Shown here piece after piece: positions 9,101 through 15,839 of a stretch of DNA of 64,000 nt. The notes below the pieces were generated by a model. It searched no databases and was not told the DNA's origin. It saw nothing but the letters and a program-made list of their open reading frames with translations. Source of the DNA: Tenacibaculum jejuense (GTDB lineage: Bacteria; Bacteroidota; Bacteroidia; Flavobacteriales; Flavobacteriaceae); assembly GCF_900198195.1 (NCBI RefSeq), contig NZ_LT899436.1, positions 620,001 to 684,000 of the forward strand, in the 5' to 3' direction. Within the stretch, counting starts at the first letter, position 1. Each line of letters opens with the position of its first letter. The translations under genes and the position numbers were made by a program.

Positions 9101-9787
9101 TGGTCCATTAGAATACATCGGATGATGCATCGCAACAACAACATTTTTATATCTATTCTTTTTAAATAAGCTCCAAAGTTCTTCAATAAAACGTTCTCTA
9201 GTTTTAATATCACAGTTGTCGTTTATTTTTGGTTCTTTATCCCAGTTTGTAATAAACCATTTACTGTCAATTGTGATTAATGTAAGATTATCGTTGATGT
9301 TTACTTTATCTAAACCACAACCATTTTCTGGTAAAAAAGTATTTTTTCCTAGAGCTTTTTCTACAAGTTTTTCCTGTCTTTTTAATCCGTCTACACTATT
9401 ATACCAATCATGATTACCAGGAATAAAAATTGTCTTTCCTTTATTTTTCTTTGCAGCTTCGGTTTGAACCTCTAAACGATACTTTGAAAGTTTATAATCT
9501 TTGTGATCTTTAGGGTAAATTCCAACAGGATATACATTATCCCCTAAAAATATAGCTGTACTATTTTCATCAGCATTAATTAGTTCTTTTTCAAAATATG
9601 TTAATGAAGGAAGTTTTCCGCCATAATTTTTCACGTTACCGGCATCTCCAATTAAATAGAAAGAATATGTAGGTTTTTTCTCGGTGATTTTTTTAGGTAC
9701 GTAGTTTTTAACATCGTACTTTGCTTTATAGCTGGCACAACCATATATGCACATAAAAATTATGGCTAAAACAAAGAATTTCTTCAT
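6140..9787 (-). CDS. Large lipoprotein: metallophosphoesterase + kinase-like middle + outer-membrane barrel
   Basis: This 1215-residue protein has a lipoprotein signal (lipobox IYGC, Cys16 or Cys17). A calcineurin-like phosphoesterase domain (about 40-335) contains GDAGN, GDNVYP, PGNHDWYN, MHHPMYSNG and SGHEHNLQ, so the metal site appears complete. The middle part (about 400-760) contains GDWDRHEDQW near 590 and RDRDQPF near 620. This spacing is like the catalytic loop and metal-binding motifs of HipA/Fam20C/PI4K-type kinases. The last 350 residues alternate like a surface-antigen (BamA/TamA-type) barrel and end in Phe (FSLGFNF). Bacteroidota have such metallophosphoesterase-barrel fusions; the kinase reading of the centre is my inference. 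The start ATG is followed by a normal signal peptide. Confidence 0.85.
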   Translation of the reverse strand: MKKFFVLAIIFMCIYGCASYKAKYDVKNYVPKKITEKKPTYSFYLIGDAGNVKNYGGKLPSLTYFEKELINADENSTAIFLGDNVYPVGIYPKDHKDYKLSKYRLEVQTEAAKKNKGKTIFIPGNHDWYNSVDGLKRQEKLVEKALGKNTFLPENGCGLDKVNINDNLTLITIDSKWFITNWDKEPKINDNCDIKTRERFIEELWSLFKKNRYKNVVVAMHHPMYSNGPHGGSFSFKDHMSPAPILGTFKNMLRSHAGIQTDNFHKQYSDLVRQIETIANDFKNNIVFVSGHEHNLQYIENNGFKQIVSGSGSKQSPALAGYGAKFTYGNYGYARLNFYEDGSAIVEYYAANEKDKNKLLFSEQIIDPIKRKTNFDFSEFEQHKKEVTTSLYTKNAVNVSGFHKFMWGDLNREKYGKEISVPVLELDNVFGGLKPIRRGGGNQTNSLRLQNPEGKQYVLRSMYKDGSRIMGGVLKGTFLVDVVQDIFTMSHPYAAFVIPDMAEAAGIYHTNPKLYYMPKQPALGMYNDIFGGGLYLLEERPAGNREDVDSFGNSEKIISTYDMLEKIRKNGKHTVDQSFTVRSRLFDMVIGDWDRHEDQWRFARFETKDGKKYYRPIPRDRDQPFSKFDGVLIPVLKLNTPLIKNMQTMDYDIRDMKWYNNYPRFFDAEFLNQLTLDDWLKEVKYIQENLTDEVIEKSIQQFPKSIYDIDGKELIAKIKSRRDKLESFARKYYAKQAKKVQIVGTDKDDIFIIKRLNDDETSIEILRKQNKFFSRIFKTSETKEIQLYGLNGKDQFFISGHVKEGILLRLIGGHNNDLYEDNSSVEGNSKMTKVYDYISKKNTVNGQEADDLREDNYFKNTYNHRDIENNTTLVFPSLGANPDDGFFFGVNVTHTRYGFKKRPFDNQHNLTANYYSSTSGFDINYTGEFTEFIGNWSLEVKARATSSNYSFNFFGFGNESEFDQNNDLDFYRVKREELLVFPSLIRRFNWGSTVKLTGTFEAIKVDNTPGRNITNFTNGVTNIFDRNYFVGGEVSFNHNRTDNNSFPTKGMNFDVTMGAKMNADNTDRHFGYLKTSLAIYQNLVPNRSLVYATEVGSHINFKNRFEIYHASSLGGNRSLRGYNNQRFTGTESFYHSNDLRLRLGSFKTFIPMRVGVTGAFDYGKVWSPFAPTSNTWNSSYGGSFWLSGLDMFTANLALFNGDDGSRFTFSLGFNF

Positions 9788-9968
9788 AGTAGTAGAGTTA
9801 TTCCTAACAAAAGTACAAATTAGTTTACAGATGCTTGAAGTAAAACAATATGTGTGTTTTTCATCTTAAAATAAAAGCTAATTTTTTGCAAATAAAAAGT
9901 GGTTTGCGTCAATAAATCAACTTTTACTCGGTATTCAGGATATTCTTAGTTTAATTTTCTGAAGTCTT

Positions 9969-10002
9969 AAAAAAAGCCTCTTAAATGAATTATAAGAGAC
10001 TT
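9969..10002 (-). terminator. Terminator downstream of selO
   Basis: On the minus strand a 10-bp stem (one G-U pair; AAGTCTCTTA / TAAGAGGCTT) with a 9-base loop is followed by seven T. It lies 18 bases past the selO stop. Confidence 0.8.
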
Positions 10003-10019
10003 GAGAGTATTTTTTTAAA

Positions 10020-11582
10020 TTAAGAACTACATGATAGCATAGAGCAACCTATTTTATGTCGTGCCCAATCTGGTCGCTTAGTAAACCATTTTTCATATTC
10101 AGGTTGATCATCGTAAGGTTTCTTTAGCATTTGGTATAATTCGTCAATTAATTCATAATTTCCTTTATCAGCATCATCAATTGCTAATTGTGCAATGTAA
10201 TTTCTTAGCACATATTTTGGATTAATAGAATTCATTTTAACTTTTCTTTCATCATCTTCAATAGTTTCATTTTGTAATACTTCAATGTAATTATTCATCC
10301 AATCTTTCCACTGCAATAAAACTTCTCCTTGTAAAGCTTCTTCGTTATAATATGCGTACGTTATTTTTTCTATAGCCTTAGCAGTTGTATCACTTTTTGA
10401 AATTGAAGCTAAATTCCTAAAGAAGATAGTATAATCCGTTTCTATAAGTTGTAAAGCCTTTTCTAAAGATGAAATAAGTTCAACATAATCTCCATTGATA
10501 GAAAGACCAAGTTTTTGCATCATCATTTTAGAATACTGCTCAATATATAATCCTTCAAAAGTATCTAGAACTTCTTGAAGTGGTTCTACTTCATTAATCA
10601 AAGGATATAACGCATTTGCCAATTTGAATAAATTCCACATACAAATGTAGGGTTGATTGCCAAATTTATAACGTCGATGTTGTGCATCAGTAGTATTAGG
10701 AGTCCACTCATAATCAAAATCTTCTAACCAGCCATATGGACCATAATCAATAGTTAATCCTAAGATAGACATGTTATCAGTATTCATTACACCATGAACA
10801 AATCCAACACGTTGCCAGTGGACTACCATTTCAATAGTTCGATCTCTAACAGCAGTTAGAAAATCTAGATATTTTTGTTTTCCTTCTGAAGTAATTTCAG
10901 GATAGAAATGTTTAATAGTATAATCTGTAAGCAATTGCAGTGTTTCATGATTCTGACGAGCAGCTAAAATTTCAAAATTTCCAAAACGAATAAAACTAGG
11001 CGCAACTCTACACACTACAGCTCCTTTTTCGTAATCTGGATTTCCATTATACATCACATCACGTAACACTTGATCTCCAGTTAAACTCAACGATAAAGAT
11101 CGTGTAGTTGGTACACCTAAATGATGCATAGCTTCGCTACACAAATGTTCACGAATAGAAGAACGAAGTACAGCCAGTCCGTCTGCCGTTCTAGAATATG
11201 GAGTTTCACCAGCACCTTTTAATTGTAATGCCCAATGTTCATTATTATAATCAATTTCAAAAAGGTTAATCGCTCTACCGTCACCTAATTGTCCAGCCCA
11301 ATTCCCGAATTGATGTCCGCCATAGCACATGGCATACGAATGTGTGTTTTCTAAAACTTTATTTCCAGTAAAAATCGACAAAAACTCATCCGATGTTGTG
11401 TCTTCTTTAGTCAAACCTAAATGTTCGAGTAAAGTTTCCGATACATGTAAAAGTTCTGGTTTTGCTGTTTTTTTAGGTGTAACATAAGAAAAGCAAGCAT
11501 CAACAACTTGCCTTCTTGTGTTTTCTAAAGTTTTATCTGCTGGAAGCGAATTGCTAAATGTATTGTTAATATTAAAAATCAT
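10020..11582 (-). CDS. selO: Protein adenylyltransferase SelO (YdiU/UPF0061)
   Basis: SelO is a pseudokinase-fold enzyme that transfers AMP from ATP to Ser, Thr or Tyr of target proteins, many of them redox enzymes. This 520-residue copy has YGGHQFGNWAGQLGDGRAI (about 81-99), LQLKGAGETPYSRTADG, RSSIREHLCSEAMHHLGVPTTR and the flipped active-site segment VHGVMNTDNMSILGLTIDYGP. It ends in CSMLSCSS, the C-terminal Cys pair typical of bacterial SelO that can form a regulatory disulfide. Length is normal. It is followed upstream on the same strand by hydrolase-OsmC and msrAB genes, which makes a redox-stress context plausible. Confidence 0.96.
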   Translation of the reverse strand: MIFNINNTFSNSLPADKTLENTRRQVVDACFSYVTPKKTAKPELLHVSETLLEHLGLTKEDTTSDEFLSIFTGNKVLENTHSYAMCYGGHQFGNWAGQLGDGRAINLFEIDYNNEHWALQLKGAGETPYSRTADGLAVLRSSIREHLCSEAMHHLGVPTTRSLSLSLTGDQVLRDVMYNGNPDYEKGAVVCRVAPSFIRFGNFEILAARQNHETLQLLTDYTIKHFYPEITSEGKQKYLDFLTAVRDRTIEMVVHWQRVGFVHGVMNTDNMSILGLTIDYGPYGWLEDFDYEWTPNTTDAQHRRYKFGNQPYICMWNLFKLANALYPLINEVEPLQEVLDTFEGLYIEQYSKMMMQKLGLSINGDYVELISSLEKALQLIETDYTIFFRNLASISKSDTTAKAIEKITYAYYNEEALQGEVLLQWKDWMNNYIEVLQNETIEDDERKVKMNSINPKYVLRNYIAQLAIDDADKGNYELIDELYQMLKKPYDDQPEYEKWFTKRPDWARHKIGCSMLSCSS

Positions 11583-11617
11583 AGATTTTTATTGAAATAA
11601 TACATAAAGATACTTCT

Positions 11618-12838
11618 TTAATCTATTAAACTAGATTCAAAATACGCTTTGTTTTCTAAAGTTTTATGAACTGGACATTTTGCAGCGATTTCTAATAAAC
11701 GAGCTCTTTGTTTTTCGTCTAAATCACCAACCAGTTTTATTTTTTTTGTAAAATGGTCGTGTCTGTTGATTCCTTCTGAAGTTATTCCTAATTCTTCACT
11801 AGATTTTTTTACACGAGTAACATATACAAATACTTCTTGTAAATCCCACTGTTTTCTATTGGCATACATTTTAAGTGTCATTGTAGTACACGCAATTAAA
11901 GCAGCATTAAGATAATCGAAAGGAGAAGGACCAAAATCGTCTCCACCAACACTAGCAGGTTCATCAGCAATTAAACTATGGTTGCTAGTTTGAATTTTTG
12001 TGGTGAAATTATCTTCAATTAAATTCAAATGTCCAACAGCTTGTTCTTGAGCTGAGTCTAAGTTTACTTTTGATTTTTTAGGAAAATAACGTTGTACCCA
12101 AGCCCCAATAACATTACCCGCATATTTACTATCTTCTGGATTGGTTAATAAATGATCTGCATTATCTAACGTTACAAAACTTTTTGGATGATGTGCATTA
12201 TGGTATATTTTCTCAGCATTTTTAATACCCACAACAGTATCTATTGGTGAATGAAGAATCAAAATTGGTTTTCTTAATTCTTTTACAATACTTGGTAAAT
12301 CTGTTTTCGTAAAATTATCAACAAACTCTTTATTAATTTTAAAAGGTCTTCCTCCAATATTCACATTTACTTCTCCCTTTTGCTCTACTTCGTGAATTCC
12401 GTGAGAGAATAAATGCGTTACATGTTCTACATCTGCTGGCGCACCAATTGTTGCTATAGCTTTTACAGAAGTTAATTCTGCTGCTGCAGTAAGCACAGCT
12501 GCACCACCTAGAGAATGCCCAACTAATAAAGAAGGAGCTTCAAAATTAGTGTTCATATATTCACTTACCGCAATAAGATCGGCAACATTTGCAGAAAAAT
12601 GACTTTCATGAAATTCACCTTCACTTTTACCTAAACCTGTAAAATCGAAACGAACAACTCCAAAACCATAATTCGTAAGTGTTCTGCTGATATTTTTTAC
12701 AGCACTTAAAGAACTAGTACATGTAAAACAATGTGCGAAAATGGCAAAGAAATCAGGTTTTTGATTTGCTGGTAATTCTAAAAAAGCATTTAAAATTTGT
12801 CCTTTACTGTTAGGTATTTTCAGTTTAGATCTTTTCAT
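11618..12838 (-). CDS. Bifunctional alpha/beta hydrolase - OsmC protein
   Basis: A fusion of two domains in 406 residues. Residues about 20-250 are an alpha/beta hydrolase with FAHCFTC (oxyanion region), the nucleophile elbow GHSLGG near 107, an Asp in HSPIDTVVG and the His in DNADHLL. Residues about 270-405 are an OsmC/Ohr-type domain with the catalytic Cys in [10 protein letters not shown] near 389 and a Glu/Cys pair consistent with peroxide reduction ([15 protein letters not shown]). Such fusions are common in Bacteroidota. The likely role is detoxification of organic peroxides or their esters. It lies between selO and msrA in the same orientation. Confidence 0.93.
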   Translation of the reverse strand: MKRSKLKIPNSKGQILNAFLELPANQKPDFFAIFAHCFTCTSSLSAVKNISRTLTNYGFGVVRFDFTGLGKSEGEFHESHFSANVADLIAVSEYMNTNFEAPSLLVGHSLGGAAVLTAAAELTSVKAIATIGAPADVEHVTHLFSHGIHEVEQKGEVNVNIGGRPFKINKEFVDNFTKTDLPSIVKELRKPILILHSPIDTVVGIKNAEKIYHNAHHPKSFVTLDNADHLLTNPEDSKYAGNVIGAWVQRYFPKKSKVNLDSAQEQAVGHLNLIEDNFTTKIQTSNHSLIADEPASVGGDDFGPSPFDYLNAALIACTTMTLKMYANRKQWDLQEVFVYVTRVKKSSEELGITSEGINRHDHFTKKIKLVGDLDEKQRARLLEIAAKCPVHKTLENKAYFESSLID

Positions 12839-12909
12839 GAAGTAATATTTTATTTACAGGTTTTATGTCGAGTTGAATAATGATTACTTACTAAAAAGAA
12901 AACTAGCAT

Positions 12910-13440
12910 TTATTTCAATTTATCACCATATAATTTTCTAAGCTTAGAAAGCTTAGGAGTAATCACAAAATTGCAATAGCCTTGTTCTTTGTTGTTTTCA
13001 TAGTAGTTTTGATGATAATCTTCTGCTGGATAGAAAATTGGCATTTCACTTACTTCAGTAACTATTGGATTATCAAAGTAAGGTTGTACTTGTTTTACAA
13101 CTTCTTCGGTAATGCTTTTTTCTTCTTCATTCTGATAGTAAATAACAGAACGGTATTGAGTACCAACATCTGCTCCTTGACGATTTAGCGTTGTAGGATC
13201 ATGAGTAGTCATAAAAATGATTAAAATTTCCTGAAAAGAAATTACATCAGGTTGATAAGTAATCTGAATCACTTCTGCATGTCCTGTTAAGCCAGAGCAA
13301 ATTTCTCTGTATGTTGGATGTCCAGGAGCGTTTCCACCTGCATAACCAGAAACTACTTTTTCAACACCTTTTACTTGATTAAAAATGGCTTCAGTACACC
13401 AAAAACATCCACCGCCAACTGTAGCTATTTTAGTTTTCAT
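12910..13440 (-). CDS. msrA: Peptide-methionine (S)-S-oxide reductase MsrA
   Basis: The 176-residue enzyme reduces the S epimer of methionine sulfoxide in proteins. The catalytic motif GGGCFWCTEAIF is at residues 9-20, and GHAEVIQITYQP, HDPTTLNRQGADVGTQYRS and PAEDYHQNYYENN are the expected family segments. No signal peptide is seen, so it is cytoplasmic. Its ATG lies inside the 3' end of msrB (11-base overlap), so the two are translationally coupled. Confidence 0.97.
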   Translation of the reverse strand: MKTKIATVGGGCFWCTEAIFNQVKGVEKVVSGYAGGNAPGHPTYREICSGLTGHAEVIQITYQPDVISFQEILIIFMTTHDPTTLNRQGADVGTQYRSVIYYQNEEEKSITEEVVKQVQPYFDNPIVTEVSEMPIFYPAEDYHQNYYENNKEQGYCNFVITPKLSKLRKLYGDKLK

Positions 13441-13879
13441 CGTCTAATTGAATTGATAAAGAATTTACACAATAACGTAAACCACTAGGTTCTGGTCCGT
13501 CTGGGAAAACATGACCTAAATGAGAATCACAAGTATTACAAACAATCTCAACACGAATCATTCCATGTGAAGAATCTTTGTGATATTTAATAGCGTTCTC
13601 TTTTATTGGCTGAGTAAAACTTGGCCAACCAGAACTAGAATCAAATTTTATTGAAGAATCAAATAAAGGAGTGCCGCAACAAGCACAACTATATTTTCCT
13701 TCAGTAAATGAAGTACAATGTTCTCCACTAAAAGGTCTTTCAGTTCCTTTTAATCGAGTAATCATAAATTGTTCAGGAGAAAGGATTTCTTTCCATTCTT
13801 CATCTGTTTTCTCAACTCTTTTATCTGGAGTTGGGTTACCATCAACGGTAAAGTGTATAATATTTTTCCAAGTAAGCAT
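13430..13879 (-). CDS. msrB: Peptide-methionine (R)-S-oxide reductase MsrB
   Basis: The 149-residue protein reduces the R epimer of methionine sulfoxide. The zinc-binding cysteines are in CACCGTPLF and CNTCDSHLGHV, the substrate loop is SSGWPSF, and the catalytic Cys is in RYCVNSLSI near the C-terminus. It is the first gene of an msrB-msrA pair and is divergently arranged with the HD-PycTM gene across an 86-bp gap containing an inverted repeat. Confidence 0.97.
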   Translation of the reverse strand: MLTWKNIIHFTVDGNPTPDKRVEKTDEEWKEILSPEQFMITRLKGTERPFSGEHCTSFTEGKYSCACCGTPLFDSSIKFDSSSGWPSFTQPIKENAIKYHKDSSHGMIRVEIVCNTCDSHLGHVFPDGPEPSGLRYCVNSLSIQLDDEN

Positions 13880-13929
13880 AAGTATAAGTCGAAATAATAC
13901 AAGAAACCTTGCGTTATAAAAATTGCTAA

Positions 13930-13952
13930 AGTTTAGTTACTTTTACTAAACT
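13930..13952. promoter_or_regulatory. Inverted repeat in the msrB / HD-PycTM divergent gap
   Basis: Eight-base perfect arms AGTTTAGT / ACTAAACT flank TACTTTT, 13 bases before the ATG of the HD-PycTM gene. It could be an operator or a 5' UTR stem; there is no T run to make it a terminator. No regulator is identified. Confidence 0.35.
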
Positions 13953-13965
13953 AAATTACGGATTT

Positions 13966-15180
13966 ATGAGCACTCTTCTAGAAAAAGCAGAAAGTTTTGT
14001 GATGAATATTTTAAATGAAAAACTAGACAAGAAACTAGTTTATCATAGTTTATCGCATACACTTCGTGTAGTTGAAAAATCGTCAGAGTTAGCAGAAGAA
14101 GCAAAATTATCAGAAAATGATAAAGAGTGTTTGGTTTTAGCAGCTTGGTTTCATGATACAGGATTTACGGTTGATCCTAACAATCATGAAGCAGAAAGTG
14201 TAGTTATAGCATCTGATTTTTTATCGAAAGAAGGCGTAGAAGGGAATATGATAAATACTATCGGGAAAACTATTCTGGCAACAAAAATGGATGTTGAGCC
14301 TGTTTCAGAATTAGAAAAACTAATAAAAGATGCAGATTGTTCTCATTTAGGAAGTAAAAAGTATAATGAGTTTTCTCAATTACTTCACAAAGAAGTGGAA
14401 TTGTTGACTAATTCAAAGATTAAAGAGACAGATTGGATAAAGAAGAATATTAATTTTTTGACTAGCGGACATCGTTTTTATACAGATATCGCAGTAAAAA
14501 AATGGGAGAAGCAAAAGTCCAAGAATTTAGCTCAACTTTTAAAAACTGAAAAGAAAATTAAGAGAGAACAAAAGAAGTTATCTCAGAAGAAAGCAGAACT
14601 TCAGTTTAAAAAAAATAAGGTAGAATTACCAGAAAGAGGAATTGAAACCATGTTTCGTGTTGCTTTAAGAAATCATATTACTTTAAGTGATATTGCTGAT
14701 ACGAAAGCCAATATTTTACTGTCGGTAAATGCGATTATTATTTCTATGGCGTTATCTACATTAATTCCGAAGTTAGATAATCCTTCTAATGGATATTTAA
14801 TTATACCAACAATTATTTTTGTTGTTTTTACAGTGATATCTATTATACTTTCAATTTTAGCAACAAGACCAAATGTTACCCAAGGAAAATTTAGTAAAGA
14901 AGATATTGCAAATAAAAAAGTGAATTTGATTTTCTTTGGAAATTTTCATAAAATGAGTTTACAAGAGTTTGAATGGGGAATGAGTGAAATGATGAAAGAT
15001 CGTGATTATTTATATGGTTCTTTAACTAAAGATTTGTATTTCTTAGGTTTAGTATTGAATAGAAAATATAATTTACTACGAACTACGTATACAGTATTTA
15101 TGATTGGAATTATTGTAAGCGTTATTACATTTGCGTTAGCTTTTTATAATCAAACTACAGGAACTGTTCCTGTAGCATAA
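13966..15180 (+). CDS. HD-domain protein fused to PycTM (Pycsar effector-type) membrane domain
   Basis: Residues about 15-180 form an HD phosphohydrolase domain: YHSLSHTLRVV, AWFHDTGF at 60-67 and DADCSH carry the metal ligands. A charged helical linker follows (165-225). Residues 227-404 form the DUF5706/PycTM domain with the motif DIADTKANILLSVNA and membrane segments at about 247-267, 277-299 and 374-394. PycTM is the membrane effector domain of Pycsar (cyclic CMP/UMP) anti-phage systems, where cyclic-nucleotide binding is thought to trigger membrane damage. No pyrimidine cyclase gene is next to it, so a defence role is not established. Homologues with HD are widespread in Flavobacteriia as single genes. 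No signal peptide is visible. Confidence 0.88.
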   Translation: MSTLLEKAESFVMNILNEKLDKKLVYHSLSHTLRVVEKSSELAEEAKLSENDKECLVLAAWFHDTGFTVDPNNHEAESVVIASDFLSKEGVEGNMINTIGKTILATKMDVEPVSELEKLIKDADCSHLGSKKYNEFSQLLHKEVELLTNSKIKETDWIKKNINFLTSGHRFYTDIAVKKWEKQKSKNLAQLLKTEKKIKREQKKLSQKKAELQFKKNKVELPERGIETMFRVALRNHITLSDIADTKANILLSVNAIIISMALSTLIPKLDNPSNGYLIIPTIIFVVFTVISIILSILATRPNVTQGKFSKEDIANKKVNLIFFGNFHKMSLQEFEWGMSEMMKDRDYLYGSLTKDLYFLGLVLNRKYNLLRTTYTVFMIGIIVSVITFALAFYNQTTGTVPVA

Positions 15181-15283
15181 TTCTAACTTTTCACCATAAA
15201 AGTTTTTTAAAAATATCGCTTTAAAGTGTAGGGTAGATTTCAATTGAATTGTATTACATGAGTAATAATTTAAAATAATTTTC

Positions 15284-15772
15284 ATGAAATTCATTAAAAA
15301 CCTATTCGTAATTAATTTAGCATTAATTTTATTTGTTTCTTGTAACGATGACGATTCTAACGTTTTAAATCCAGATAATGGTTCTGCTTCTTGCCAGGCT
15401 GTAGATTTTACTATTTCAGAAAATGTAGGCCTAGATTTAAAATTTGAAGCTGAAAAAAAGGATGACTACACCTATACTTTTCAGGTAAATCAAAAAGATG
15501 CAACTGGAAAATTGAGTGAAGCTAAAGACACTAGCCAAGGAGAGAATTCATTTGTTTGGGGAATTGGAGAAGGAGAATATACGGTTTGTTTAACTGTGGC
15601 AATTGCAAATAACAATTGTACTCCAGAAAAAACGTGTAAAACATTAGTTGTAACAGCAAAAAATGTAACGGACTTTAATAAGCCTGAAACTGAAAAAACT
15701 GTTGTATTTAAAGACAACGATGGAAACTATAAATTAAGGTTTTTAGATAAAGACGGAAAAGAAGTAAACTAG
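15284..15772 (+). CDS. Small lipoprotein of unknown function
   Basis: A 162-residue protein with a lipoprotein signal ending LILFVSC followed by an acidic NDDDSN stretch, as in Bacteroidota lipoprotein export signals for surface exposure. The body has an Ig/PKD-like pattern (YTVCLTVAIANNNCTPEKTCKTLVV) with paired cysteines that may form disulfides. I do not recognise a specific family. It is a single gene ending in a shared bidirectional terminator. Confidence 0.75.
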   Translation: MKFIKNLFVINLALILFVSCNDDDSNVLNPDNGSASCQAVDFTISENVGLDLKFEAEKKDDYTYTFQVNQKDATGKLSEAKDTSQGENSFVWGIGEGEYTVCLTVAIANNNCTPEKTCKTLVVTAKNVTDFNKPETEKTVVFKDNDGNYKLRFLDKDGKEVN

Positions 15773-15791
15773 TTCATAAAATTCTAAATTT

Positions 15792-15824
15792 AAATAAGCT
15801 CTTCAATTTGAAGAGCTTATTTTG
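15792..15824. terminator. Bidirectional terminator between convergent genes
   Basis: Thirteen-base perfect arms from AAATAAGCTCTTC to GAAGAGCTTATTT with a 5-base loop. There are T-rich ends on both sides. It lies between the convergent lipoprotein and GAF genes. Confidence 0.9.
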
Positions 15825-15839
15825 TCTTATAAATAAAAA

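Noticed and set aside
13966..15180. A complete Pycsar anti-phage system
   Set aside because: No cyclase gene adjoins the PycTM gene on either side; neighbours are msrB and an unrelated lipoprotein.
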